Shown here: positions 1 through 8,035 of the stretch, piece after piece
How the letters are laid out: each line of letters begins with the position of its first letter
Numbering within the stretch: position 1 is the first letter of the stretch
DNA from: Romboutsia sp. CE17
GTDB lineage: Bacteria > Bacillota > Clostridia > Peptostreptococcales > Peptostreptococcaceae
Length of the DNA: 64,000 nt
Reading direction: 5' to 3'
Assembly: GCF_012317385.1 (NCBI RefSeq)
Contig: NZ_CP051144.1
Coordinates: 3,038,001-3,102,000, forward strand
The notes under the pieces: generated by a model
Told to the model about the DNA's origin: nothing
What the model saw: the letters and a program-made list of their open reading frames with translations, nothing else
The model's database searches: none
Program-made: the position numbers and the translations under genes

Positions 1-524
1 TAACTGGTTCTGTACCAGTAGAAGCTGGTAAGATGGGTGTATCTGCAAGTATATTTGATTCTAAAGGAGTAATATTACATGGAACATTCTATTATTATAA
101 TGAATATAAAACACAAAGTTTTTCATATCAGACAAAGTCTTATTATGGTGGACCAACATATGCAGCTGGAGGGGCCGCAAGAGCTGTTACAGGGGCACAA
201 CAATATATAACGCAAACAATACCTAGGACATCTCAAAAAACACCTTTTAATTATGATGAATTTGATATATCAGATGAAATTCGCAAAGAGAGAGAATTTA
301 TGTTTGAAACTAAAAATATGATACCAGCGTTAGCAACAAATGGGAAAGAGGGTTATATATCTATTGATGAGTATATAGATGTTAATCCAAGTACTCCAGA
401 AGAGGCTTTAGCTATTCAAAAAATTCGAAGTGATGATTACTTTGAACTTATAAATGTATATGATGCAGAAAATAATATTATCGGTAAGTTTAAAATAGAA
501 ACAGGACAAGCAATATATGAATAA
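1..524 (+). CDS. Unknown protein, C-terminal part (5' end outside window)
   Basis: The reading frame is open from base 3 and runs into the window from upstream, so the methionine at base 33 is probably internal. It ends at the TAA at 522-524. The visible part has a Tyr/Ser/Gly-rich stretch (about residues 20-60 after that Met), then an acidic half with no transmembrane segment. I do not recognise a family. The start of the visible part (TGSVPVEAGK) would fit a beta-rich or secreted protein, but that is only an impression. An intrinsic terminator follows directly. Confidence 0.6.
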   Translation, partial: TGSVPVEAGKMGVSASIFDSKGVILHGTFYYYNEYKTQSFSYQTKSYYGGPTYAAGGAARAVTGAQQYITQTIPRTSQKTPFNYDEFDISDEIRKEREFMFETKNMIPALATNGKEGYISIDEYIDVNPSTPEEALAIQKIRSDDYFELINVYDAENNIIGKFKIETGQAIYE

Positions 525-539
525 AATAAAATACATAAT

Positions 540-570
540 AAAAGCATCTATATTAATAGGTGCTTTTATT
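540..570 (+). terminator. Intrinsic terminator after the first gene
   Basis: An 11-bp stem with one G-U pair (540-550 with 557-567) and a six-base loop ends in a T-rich tail. It lies 16 bases after the stop codon. Confidence 0.75.
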
Positions 571-723
571 ATATATAGAAAAAGTAAATATTAATGATAA
601 AATGTTGAAAATACTAAATTCTAAAATGTAGTTGTTTTTATAATTTACTATAATTTGTTTGTAATATATAACAATTGCGTACTTATTTTTATTATAGTAT
701 TCTTTTTACCAATTTATTAGCAG

Positions 724-1378
724 TTACATAAACTGTGGTGTTCTTAGTTTAAAATCCTTTATTCTAGTATAAGAATATGCCACATTACTTTGTACAATAA
801 AATTCTTAGTTTTAATAGAATCTCTATCAGTTTCAAATATTCTTAACCACTTAAACCATTGCATATAGTTTGAGATATACTTACTTGCAACACCATTAAA
901 TCTCCCCATCCATTTCTTCAAATTACTATGTAAGCTATTGATGTGCTGGATGTGGTAGATACCTTCTTTATGTTTACCTGTTTTTATACGTTTGTGTTCT
1001 AAATTAAAGTCTGTCGCAAATTTAATATATGACTTATGGCTGTCTGTACATAATATAGAATTTTCTCCTATATGTCCTTTATAAAGCCTTTCAAGTTCTT
1101 TATGTGTCATCCTACCTTTACATAAAGGCTCTATTATTAAGTTTCCTTGTCTATCTAAAGCTGTAGCTACACAAATCTGCTCCTTAGATATACCTCTCTT
1201 TTTAATCTCTTTACCTCTTTTACGAGATTTTCTTGGCATATTATAAGTTTTTGTACCTTTAAAACTCTCGGCAAAAAACACTTCATCTGCTTCTATTACT
1301 CCATCTACATGCCCTGTACCTAAAAAGACACTGATACAATCAAGTATTTTATGTCTCCAGAAGAAACTCGTTGCTATA
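724..1378 (-). pseudogene. IS1595-family transposase, C-terminal fragment
   Basis: This is the DDE-type catalytic part of an IS1595/ISXO2-like transposase. Reading the minus strand from about 1378, the frame gives IATSFFWRHKILD and then EADEVFFAES, which carries the first catalytic Asp. A second Asp follows in CTDSHKSY, and the late HSNLKKWMGRFNGVA motif is typical of this family. A methionine-like GTG at 1281 lies inside the domain and is not a real start. Further upstream in this frame the transposon sequence brings a stop codon. The zinc-ribbon N-terminus is missing here and is found 6.66 kb away at 8036-8405, so the gene was split by insertion and cannot make full-length transposase. Confidence 0.9.
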
Positions 1379-1397
1379 TTATTAAATATAGTATTAT

Positions 1398-1447
1398 AGA
1401 TATAGGATAGTTAGTATAAATTACTACCAAATCCTATATCTTTTTTT
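1398..1447 (+). terminator. Strong hairpin with T-run at the transposon left end
   Basis: A perfect 11-bp stem (1398-1408 with 1431-1441) with a 22-base loop is followed by seven T residues. It lies just inside the left border, ahead of tnpA. It could stop outside transcription from entering the transposition genes. A role in recombinase binding is also possible, because the surrounding sequence repeats the motif TAAATATAGT. Confidence 0.6.
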
Positions 1448-1550
1448 ATATAGATTAATTACTAAATATAGTCAGTATTATTAGTATATTAAGTATAGTA
1501 TAATATGTGATGAATAAGTACAAACTAAGCAAGAAGAAGGTGAACTAAAG

Positions 1551-2684
1551 ATGAAAGTACAAGAAGTAAAATTAGATAATAACCAAAGAAGATATTTATT
1601 ACTTGACGATAATGGATTACCCATAATACCCGTAGCAAGATATTTGAAATATATAGATAATAGTGAAAAGAGTTTTAATACTCAAAAGACCTATGCTTAC
1701 TCTTTGAAACTATACTTTGAATACCTTAAAGAAATAAATGTAGATTATAGAAATGTAAATATCAACATACTATCTAATTTTGTAGGATGGCTTAGAAATC
1801 CATATGAAAGTGGTAAGATAGTTAATATAAAGTCAACTAAAGCAAAGAGAACAGAAAAAACAGTCAATCTGACTATAACAGTTGTAACAAACTTCTATGA
1901 CTATTTATATAGGACAGAAGAAATAAATAATGATATGGTCGATAAACTTATGAAACAAGTATTCACAGGAGGACATAAACATTATAAAGGATTTTTACAC
2001 CATGTAAATAAAGATAAACCATCAAGTAAGAATATACTTAAAATAAAAGAACCAAGACGTAAGATTAAAGTTCTAACTAAAGAAGAAATGCAAAAGGTAT
2101 ATGACGCTACAACTAATATAAGAGATGAATTTTTAATTAAATTATTATACGAAACAGGACTTAGAATAGGCGAAGCCTTATCTTTATTCATTGAGGATAT
2201 TGTATTTGACCATAACAAAGGTCATAGAATTAAATTAGTTGATAGAGGTGAACTTCCTAATTGTGCGATGTTAAAAACAGGAGAAAGAGAAATACATATA
2301 TCACAAGAATTGATAGATTTATTTGATGACTATGCTTATGATATTTTAGATGAATTAGAAATAGATACTAATTTTGTTTTTGTAAAATTAAGAGGTAAAA
2401 ATAAAGGGCAACCTTTAGAATATCAAGATGTTAGTGATTTGTTTAAGAGGCTTAAAAAGAAAATAGGAATAGATGTACATGCTCACCTCTTAAGGCATAC
2501 TCACGCTACTATTTATTATCAGACTACAAAGGATATAAAACAGGTACAAGAGAGATTAGGACACTCACAAATACAAACGACTATGAATATGTATCTACAC
2601 CCTTCTGACGAAGATATAAGGGCTAATTGGGAGATAGCACAACCATCATTTAAGATAACTAAGGGAGGTACTAATGACAACTAA
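1551..2684 (+). CDS. tnpA: Tn554-family transposase A (tyrosine recombinase)
   Basis: This 377-residue site-specific recombinase has the catalytic pattern of the tyrosine recombinase family: Arg in TGLRIGE (about residue 205), H-L-L-R-H (about 312-316), the second His in LGHS (about 336) and the nucleophile Tyr in NMYLHP (about 347). A SAM-like core-binding domain occupies roughly residues 30-130. The length is close to that of Tn554 TnpA (361). The ATG follows AGAAGGTG with good spacing. Its end overlaps tnpB by 11 bases, which suggests translational coupling. In this family TnpA, with TnpB, cuts and joins the element ends at short core sequences. Confidence 0.93.
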   Translation: MKVQEVKLDNNQRRYLLLDDNGLPIIPVARYLKYIDNSEKSFNTQKTYAYSLKLYFEYLKEINVDYRNVNINILSNFVGWLRNPYESGKIVNIKSTKAKRTEKTVNLTITVVTNFYDYLYRTEEINNDMVDKLMKQVFTGGHKHYKGFLHHVNKDKPSSKNILKIKEPRRKIKVLTKEEMQKVYDATTNIRDEFLIKLLYETGLRIGEALSLFIEDIVFDHNKGHRIKLVDRGELPNCAMLKTGEREIHISQELIDLFDDYAYDILDELEIDTNFVFVKLRGKNKGQPLEYQDVSDLFKRLKKKIGIDVHAHLLRHTHATIYYQTTKDIKQVQERLGHSQIQTTMNMYLHPSDEDIRANWEIAQPSFKITKGGTNDN

Positions 2685-4782
2685 TACAACAAGTATTTTT
2701 AGACAAGGCACACTAAATAATTCTAATGATAAAATAACTGAAACTCTATCAAAGTACACTGAAAAGAAGATAAATAAAGATAAATCGGTAACATATACGG
2801 AAATACCTACCACTTATTTTTTAGAAAATAATACTTGGGATATAGATTTTTTTGGAAATATTGAACAATTTAAAGAACAAGTTGCGAATTATAAATATGA
2901 CCATAAAAATATACATTTTTCTATTAACAATAAAAATTTAAATACAGAAATTAAGTTCATTATATATAATAAGCTATTTACCGATGAGTGGGGATTACAG
3001 TCAACATTAAAAGGACAATCTAATTACCTCCGACAGTTTTCAAAATTTATAAATGAGAAGTATCCAAATACTAATTCAATGCTTGAATTAAACTTTGATA
3101 AAGCTAACATTCAATGGATAGATTGGCTAAATAATAATGGCATAAAGATACTTGAAAAAAACAATACCAATTCAAAACTATATAATAAAGATTGTATGAA
3201 GAATACTGCTATAGCTAATTTTTTCAAATATATGGTTAATAGTTTTTGTAAAATTATAGATGAAAGAGATGAATGGGAAAAAGACAAATGGGATATTCGG
3301 AATTTAGAACGTTATGGAATAAACTATTCAGAATCTAGTGGTCGTTACTTTATAAATTTTAGCGAAATAGATAATATAGAAATTAGAAAAAGTTTAAAAC
3401 AATATATAAAACTGAGATTACTTAATAATAATAAATTTTCATGGAATACAGCTATTAAATATTTAAATTATATTCCAAAATTTATTAACTTTATATTAAA
3501 ATTAGAACCTACATGGAACGATTTAAAAAATTTAGATAGACAACATATATTAAAATATATCGAATGGCTGAATATCTATGCTACTGAAAGCTTAAATAAT
3601 AGGAATTCCAATCCTAAACGATATATAGCCACATCTATATCGTGTGTAGCAAAATTTTTATCAGATATTCAAATCAGAGAATATGATATAGCTCCTAAGA
3701 AAGATGTTAGAACATTAATATTTACCGAGGATAAACCTAATATACCTAAAAAGTCACAAGACCAAATAGATTATATTCCTGATTATGTATTAGAACAACT
3801 ATTTAATAATATAAATTACCTACATGAAGAAGTTATACCAATAGTTTATATTATGCTTAAAACAGGACTTAGGGTATCCGATGTATTAGGATTGAAACAA
3901 GATTGCTTAGTTAAATTAAATAATAAGTTTTGGATTGAAACTAATATAGAAAAAACCTATGTCGAAGGACATAGAATACCTATAGATGATGAACTTGCTA
4001 ATATGTTGGCAGTATTAATTGATAATTCTAAACAGTATAGTAATGAAGATAATAACCCTAAAAATTATATATTTGTTAGATATAAGGGTTCTCGAAAAGG
4101 CAAACCATATAGTCAAGGTTGGATTAGAGAAAAACTTAATTTATTAGCAGTAGATTATAATATAACTGATGAACTTGGTAATAGGTATCATTTTAAAAAT
4201 CACTCTTTTAGACACACCTATGCTATAAAAATGCTTAACGGTGGTGCTGATATACTTACAGTTCAAGAATTATTGGCTCATGCCTCACCAGAAATGACAA
4301 TGAGATATGCCAAATTACTTGATGATACAAAAAGAAAAGTATTTGATAAAGCAATAAAACAAGGTATATTTAGTTTTGATGAAAGTGATAAATTAAAAGA
4401 AGAAAATGATGGGGAAATCCCATCTGATATTATAGATATGTTATATACAAACCATAAGTTAAATGCTATTAATACACCGTATGGTACTTGTATGCAAAGA
4501 GCAAATGGTAAATGTGATTATGCGAAGCATCCACCTTGCCTAACTTGTAATGGTGGAAGTCCTTGTAAAGACCTATGTGTTGGAGCATTTGAAGGTGATA
4601 TTAATAAGTATGAAATACTAATAAATTCAACTAAAACTATGATTGAAAATGCTAAAATATATAATAGAACTGAAATTGTAAATGAAAATGAAGAATTATT
4701 AAAATTGTATGAAGATATTTATTCTAAAATATCACAAGGAAATATGATTTACAGTAGATTAGATAAGTTAAAAAGAAGGTGA
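2674..4782 (+). CDS. tnpB: Tn554-family transposase B (tyrosine recombinase)
   Basis: This is the second, larger tyrosine recombinase of the trio, 702 residues. The C-terminal catalytic domain carries TGLRVSD (about 397-403), HSFRHTY (about 510-516), LLAHAS (about 532-537) and Tyr in MRYAKL (about 545). After the catalytic domain there is a Cys-rich segment (about 604-637) that could bind a metal ion. The N-terminal 370 residues form the DNA-binding part. The family member in Tn554 is about 630 residues, so this one is somewhat long. It starts inside the end of tnpA and is followed 4 bases later by tnpC. Confidence 0.93.
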   Translation: MTTNTTSIFRQGTLNNSNDKITETLSKYTEKKINKDKSVTYTEIPTTYFLENNTWDIDFFGNIEQFKEQVANYKYDHKNIHFSINNKNLNTEIKFIIYNKLFTDEWGLQSTLKGQSNYLRQFSKFINEKYPNTNSMLELNFDKANIQWIDWLNNNGIKILEKNNTNSKLYNKDCMKNTAIANFFKYMVNSFCKIIDERDEWEKDKWDIRNLERYGINYSESSGRYFINFSEIDNIEIRKSLKQYIKLRLLNNNKFSWNTAIKYLNYIPKFINFILKLEPTWNDLKNLDRQHILKYIEWLNIYATESLNNRNSNPKRYIATSISCVAKFLSDIQIREYDIAPKKDVRTLIFTEDKPNIPKKSQDQIDYIPDYVLEQLFNNINYLHEEVIPIVYIMLKTGLRVSDVLGLKQDCLVKLNNKFWIETNIEKTYVEGHRIPIDDELANMLAVLIDNSKQYSNEDNNPKNYIFVRYKGSRKGKPYSQGWIREKLNLLAVDYNITDELGNRYHFKNHSFRHTYAIKMLNGGADILTVQELLAHASPEMTMRYAKLLDDTKRKVFDKAIKQGIFSFDESDKLKEENDGEIPSDIIDMLYTNHKLNAINTPYGTCMQRANGKCDYAKHPPCLTCNGGSPCKDLCVGAFEGDINKYEILINSTKTMIENAKIYNRTEIVNENEELLKLYEDIYSKISQGNMIYSRLDKLKRR

Positions 4783-4786
4783 ATTA

Positions 4787-5167
4787 ATGAGTAATTATAA
4801 CCGTACAGAACATTTAAAAGAATTGCATAGTAAACGAAAGGCTATGACACAAGAAAAGGTTGATAAAGCAATACAAAGACTTATAAAAGCTCAAAAGGCT
4901 ATTAATTTTAATAGTGTTGCAAATGAAAGTGGAGTTACCAAAAAGACTCTATATGATAATAACGATATTAGAGAACGGATTGAAACTCTTAGATATCAAC
5001 AATCACAAGTACCTACTCCATCACAAGTTAAAAGAGAGATGAATGATAATAATAAAGATGCAATTATCGCAAGTTTAAAAAGAAAAATTAAAAGACTTGA
5101 AGAAGAAAACAAGGAACTTAGAGAACAGATTAAGATTAATTATGCTGATTTATATAAACAGTTATAA
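4787..5167 (+). CDS. tnpC: Tn554-family transposition accessory protein C
   Basis: This 126-residue protein matches the size of Tn554 TnpC (125). The N-terminal half looks like a helix-turn-helix (about residues 35-70, INFNSVANESGVTKKTLY) followed by a segment with NDIRERIETLR. The last 40 residues form a charged coiled coil. In Tn554, TnpC is not strictly required for transposition but affects its efficiency and orientation. The ATG follows AAGGTGAAT, 4 bases after tnpB, so it closes a three-gene transposition operon. Confidence 0.9.
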   Translation: MSNYNRTEHLKELHSKRKAMTQEKVDKAIQRLIKAQKAINFNSVANESGVTKKTLYDNNDIRERIETLRYQQSQVPTPSQVKREMNDNNKDAIIASLKRKIKRLEEENKELREQIKINYADLYKQL

Positions 5168-5198
5168 TATAATTATATTATAACTGTTTACTTCGCAA

Positions 5199-5227
5199 TT
5201 GTTATATATTGTGAACTTCGATATACT
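5199..5227 (+). promoter_or_regulatory. Predicted sigma-A promoter for the transposon cargo
   Basis: TTGTTA at 5199-5204 and TATACT at 5222-5227 are separated by exactly 17 bases. Transcription would begin near 5234 and include the 23-codon frame, the terminator and the first attenuator. The promoter is inferred from sequence only. Confidence 0.5.
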
Positions 5228-5288
5228 TTACAGTGAATATTATTTATGTTACTATTAAATTTAATAAAACAAGAAAGGAGTTAGATTT

Positions 5289-5360
5289 ATGATAAATTTA
5301 TATAGAATGATTAATAAATTAAAAATAATAGATACAACTCCTAAATATAATATTATATAA
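5289..5360 (+). CDS. 23-residue upstream reading frame (possible regulatory leader)
   Basis: An ATG with a very good ribosome binding site (AAGAAAGGAG at 5271-5280) opens a 23-codon frame that reads MINLYRMINKLKIIDTTPKY and three more residues. It stops 15 bases before an intrinsic terminator. Short frames placed between a promoter and a terminator ahead of antibiotic-resistance genes can control readthrough, as for Tn916 tet(M) and several Listeria antibiotic riboregulators. Whether this one does so is inference; I see no obvious stall motif. Confidence 0.5.
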   Translation: MINLYRMINKLKIIDTTPKYNII

Positions 5361-5375
5361 CTATATTTAAGATAT

Positions 5376-5404
5376 ATCCACTGGTATACTAAAGTGGATT
5401 TTTT
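5376..5404 (+). terminator. Intrinsic terminator/attenuator inside the cargo leader
   Basis: A 7-bp perfect stem (5376-5382 with 5393-5399) is followed by TTTTTT. It stands between the predicted cargo promoter with the 23-codon frame and the second leader peptide. Cargo transcripts must therefore read through it, or start after it, to reach the methyltransferase gene. Confidence 0.65.
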
Positions 5405-5431
5405 ATTAACTAAAATAAGGAGGTAGCTATA

Positions 5432-5461
5432 ATGCTTGCATATATCAGATTAAGAGGATAG
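5432..5461 (+). CDS. Leader peptide MLAYIRLRG of the rRNA methyltransferase gene
   Basis: This nine-codon frame has an ideal ribosome binding site (AAGGAGGT at 5417-5424) and encodes MLAYIRLRG followed by TAG. The Arg-Leu-Arg motif matches the RLR class of macrolide-dependent stalling leaders, such as ErmDL with MRLR. Its last codons overlap the first arm of an attenuator hairpin. The same C-terminus, IRLRG-stop, is found in the second leader at 6451. Confidence 0.8.
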   Translation: MLAYIRLRG

Positions 5462-5558
5462 CGCACGAGTTGTGGCTATCGTTAAACAAATTTAATAAAA
5501 TGTCATAACTTCGTGCTATTTTATATGAATAATAGAAATAGGAAGGTTATGAACAATG
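5450..5558 (+). promoter_or_regulatory. Translational attenuator controlling the rRNA methyltransferase
   Basis: Three mutually exclusive pairings can be read. The leader end GATAGC (5457-5462) pairs with GCTATC (5475-5480). CACGAGTTGTGG (5464-5475) can instead pair with CATAACTTCGTG (5504-5515). CATAAC (5504-5509) can also pair with GTTATG (5546-5551), which overlaps the GGAAGG ribosome binding site of the methyltransferase. A ribosome stalled on the leader would block the first pairing, favour the second and free the ribosome binding site. This is the erm logic; the folding has not been computed. Confidence 0.65.
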
Positions 5559-6428
5559 AGAAAATTAAAAAAGATTGAAGTTTTAAGAGAATTACTTAAT
5601 GAAAATATATCAATACTTAGATGTCCAGTGTGTAAAAAATCTATAAAATATATAAAAGAAAGTAGTGTATTATGTGAAAATAACCATTGCTTTAATATAT
5701 CTAAAAAAGGATATGTTAATTTAGTAAAGAATAATGCGAAGACAATATATGATAAAAAATTATTTGAATCTAGAAGTAAAATATATGAATATGGTATATA
5801 TGACGAGCTTTCTAAAGAGATAATAGATATAGTGGATAAATATACGTCAAAAAAGAATGTTAATTTTGTACTAGATGTTGGTTGCGGAGAAGGATATTAT
5901 TTAAATCAACTATATTCAGATGAAAAAATAAATAGTAGGTGTAAATTGTTTGGAATAGATATATCAAGAGAAGGAATTTCACTTGCTACAAGATACGAAA
6001 ATAGCATACTATGGAGTGTATCAGACTTATCAAATCTACCATTTAAAAATGATAAATTAGATATAATAATAGATATACTTTCACCATCGAATTATAGTGA
6101 ATTTACTAGAGTTTTAAACAAAGGTGGAGTTGTAATAAAAGTAATTCCAGATGAACACTATTTAAAAGAGATAAGGTCTGAAATAAAAGGTAAAATAAAA
6201 AAAGATACTTATTCTAATAAAAATGTTATAAATTCATTTAAAGATAACTTGGAAATCATCTATGATAAAAGAATCACTTATAAAACAAATATATATAATT
6301 TAGAAGATTTTATAAAAATGACACCATTAACATCTGGTTTGAGCAAAGAACAAATAAATGAATTAAATAAATGTGATATAGAAAAAATAACGGTTGATTT
6401 AAAAATTATAGTCGGTAAAGTAAAGTAG
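5556..6428 (+). CDS. RlmA/TlrB-type 23S rRNA guanine-N1 methyltransferase
   Basis: This 290-residue protein has the RlmA family architecture. An N-terminal zinc site is formed by C23, C26, C40 and H44, with the family sequence HCFNISKKGYVNL. A class I SAM-binding fold follows with LDVGCGEGYYL (about 105-115). Family members methylate G745 (RlmA-I) or G748 (RlmA-II/TlrB) in helix 35 of 23S rRNA at the peptide exit tunnel; TlrB gives resistance to tylosin-type macrolides. The placement in a transposon behind an Arg-Leu-Arg leader suggests a resistance rather than a housekeeping role. The nucleotide target cannot be told from sequence. The ATG is 10 bases after GGAAGG. Confidence 0.85.
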   Translation: MRKLKKIEVLRELLNENISILRCPVCKKSIKYIKESSVLCENNHCFNISKKGYVNLVKNNAKTIYDKKLFESRSKIYEYGIYDELSKEIIDIVDKYTSKKNVNFVLDVGCGEGYYLNQLYSDEKINSRCKLFGIDISREGISLATRYENSILWSVSDLSNLPFKNDKLDIIIDILSPSNYSEFTRVLNKGGVVIKVIPDEHYLKEIRSEIKGKIKKDTYSNKNVINSFKDNLEIIYDKRITYKTNIYNLEDFIKMTPLTSGLSKEQINELNKCDIEKITVDLKIIVGKVK

Positions 6429-6450
6429 ATAAAGGTTAGGAGGTAATAAG

Positions 6451-6495
6451 ATGAATATACGTGGATGTATACATTCAATAAGATTAAGAGGGTAA
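6451..6495 (+). CDS. Leader peptide MNIRGCIHSIRLRG of the hflX-type gene
   Basis: This 14-codon frame starts 6 bases after AGGAGGTAA (ribosome binding site 6439-6444) and ends IRLRG-TAA. It lies between the methyltransferase and the GTPase gene. The shared codons AGATTAAGAGG with the leader at 5432 point to a duplicated stall cassette. Arg-Leu-Arg again fits the RLR class of macrolide-arrest peptides. Confidence 0.8.
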   Translation: MNIRGCIHSIRLRG

Positions 6496-6597
6496 GTCAC
6501 GGATTGTGGCTATTATCTTAATATAATTAAAAGTCATAATCCCGTGATATTTAAATATTAAAGTTTAAATATAAAATTATAGGAGATTATGAAAATG
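6482..6597 (+). promoter_or_regulatory. Translational attenuator controlling the hflX-type gene
   Basis: The arrangement is the same as at 5450-5558. ATTAAGA in the leader end (6482-6488) pairs with TCTTAAT (6516-6522). CACGGATTGTGG (6498-6509) can pair with CATAATCCCGTG (6535-6546). CATAATC (6535-6541) is a perfect complement of GATTATG (6585-6591), which overlaps the AGGAG ribosome binding site. Stalling near the leader end would release the GTPase start. This is inferred from complementarity and not from energy calculations. Confidence 0.65.
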
Positions 6598-7839
6598 AGA
6601 AAAAGAGTAATAATTGTAGGAATTAATATAAATAACAAAAATAATTTTGAGGAATCTATAATAGAACTTAAGAATTTATGTATAGCCTGTGATATGGAAG
6701 TAGTTGGAAAAGTGGAGCAAAATTTAAAGAAGATAAATCCAACATTCTATATGGGTAGTGGTAAAATTGAAGAATTACAAGATTTAATCGAAAAAACGAA
6801 CGCTGAAATAATAGTATTTAATAACGAACTATCTGCATCACAGATAAAAAATATTGAAGAAGAAGTAAAATGTAATGTCATAGATAGGACAGCTTTAATA
6901 CTAGATATATTTGCAAATAGAGCAAAAACAAGAGAAGCTAAGTTGCAAGTAGAGGTTGCAAGACTTCAGTATGAACTTCCAAGGTTAATTGGTGCAAATG
7001 AAAACCTAGGTCGTCAAAGTGGTGGAGTTGGTACTAAAAATAGGGGAGCAGGAGAAACTAAGTTAGAACTAGACCGTAGACGTATAGAAGATAGAATAGC
7101 TAGTTTAAACAAGGAATTAGAAATACTGAAGTATCAAAGAAATACTCAAAAAAATAAAAGAAAAAAATCCAACATACCTAATGTAGCACTAGTAGGATAT
7201 ACTAATGCAGGTAAATCATCAGTTATGAATGTATTAGTTGAAAATTTTATCAATAAAGAAGATAAAAAAGTATTTGAAAAAAACATGCTATTTGCAACAT
7301 TGGAGACTTATGTTAGAAATATTAAACTGCATAATAACAAATCTTTTTTACTGTATGATACAGTTGGATTTGTAGGCGATTTGCCTCATAACTTAGTTAA
7401 AGCTTTTAGATCGACACTGGAAGAGGTTTGCGATGCAGACTTATTAGTTCATATTATAGATATATCTAATCCTAATTATAAAAATCAGATAGATGTTACT
7501 AATGAAACATTAAGCCAAATAGGAGCTGATAATATTCCTATGATTTATGTATATAATAAGATTGATTTAATTGATTTAGATAAATTAGATAATAATAAAA
7601 TATTAATTTCAGCTAAAAGAGATATAGGAATAGATAGATTAATAGAATCTATTTGTGAAAAAGTATTTGAAGATTATATAAGATTTAAGTTAAAAATTCC
7701 ATATTCAGAAGGAAAGATGATATCTAATATAATGGAGAATGCAACTATCTTAGACTCTGAATATATAGAGGATGGAGTAATACTCAATATTGAATGTAGT
7801 GAAAAAGAGTATGTTCAATATAAACAATACATAATTTAG
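6595..7839 (+). CDS. HflX-family ribosome-splitting GTPase (HflXr-like, transposon-borne)
   Basis: This HflX-family GTPase has 414 residues from the ATG at 6595, which lies 9 bases after AGGAG; an in-frame ATG at 6589 lies too close. The N-terminal HflX domain has YMGSGKIEELQ, the coiled linker has TREAKLQVEVARLQYELPRL, and the glycine-rich loop SGGVGTKNRGAGETKLELDR follows. The G domain has the P-loop GYTNAGKSS (about 200-208), DTVGFVGDLPH and NKID. HflX binds the 50S subunit and splits stalled ribosomes. A second HflX in Listeria (HflXr) confers macrolide and lincosamide resistance. Its location behind a stall leader beside an rRNA methyltransferase supports a similar job, by inference. Confidence 0.9.
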   Translation: MRKRVIIVGININNKNNFEESIIELKNLCIACDMEVVGKVEQNLKKINPTFYMGSGKIEELQDLIEKTNAEIIVFNNELSASQIKNIEEEVKCNVIDRTALILDIFANRAKTREAKLQVEVARLQYELPRLIGANENLGRQSGGVGTKNRGAGETKLELDRRRIEDRIASLNKELEILKYQRNTQKNKRKKSNIPNVALVGYTNAGKSSVMNVLVENFINKEDKKVFEKNMLFATLETYVRNIKLHNNKSFLLYDTVGFVGDLPHNLVKAFRSTLEEVCDADLLVHIIDISNPNYKNQIDVTNETLSQIGADNIPMIYVYNKIDLIDLDKLDNNKILISAKRDIGIDRLIESICEKVFEDYIRFKLKIPYSEGKMISNIMENATILDSEYIEDGVILNIECSEKEYVQYKQYII

Positions 7840-7923
7840 CATTAACTTAGATATATGATATAAAGTATATTACTATAGTTGAGAATTAATTAAATTACAA
7901 AATTAATATATTACGAACTTAAA

Positions 7924-7957
7924 AATTCATTTGATTATATATCGAATGGATTTTTTA
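7924..7957 (+). terminator. Intrinsic terminator at the end of the transposon cargo
   Basis: A 9-bp stem with two G-U pairs (around TTCATTTGA and TCGAATGGA) is followed by a T-run at 7951-7956. It lies 85 bases after the GTPase gene and about 75 bases before the right border. Confidence 0.6.
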
Positions 7958-8035
7958 TATTAACATATTACACATATATAATATGTTGAAATCAAGTTTT
8001 TATAACATTTTTAAAAACTTACTCTTGATAAATAT

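Noticed and set aside
724-1281. Independent small transposase gene starting at the GTG at 1281
   Set aside because: The GTG is inside the catalytic motif and the frame continues upstream to the transposon border; the missing part is found at 8036-8405.
663-5210. 17-bp inverted match between 663-679 and 5194-5210 (AATATATAACAATTGCG)
   Set aside because: It pairs the IS end with the cargo promoter region, does not bound any unit, and a 17-base match is within chance for such AT-rich DNA over 64 kb.
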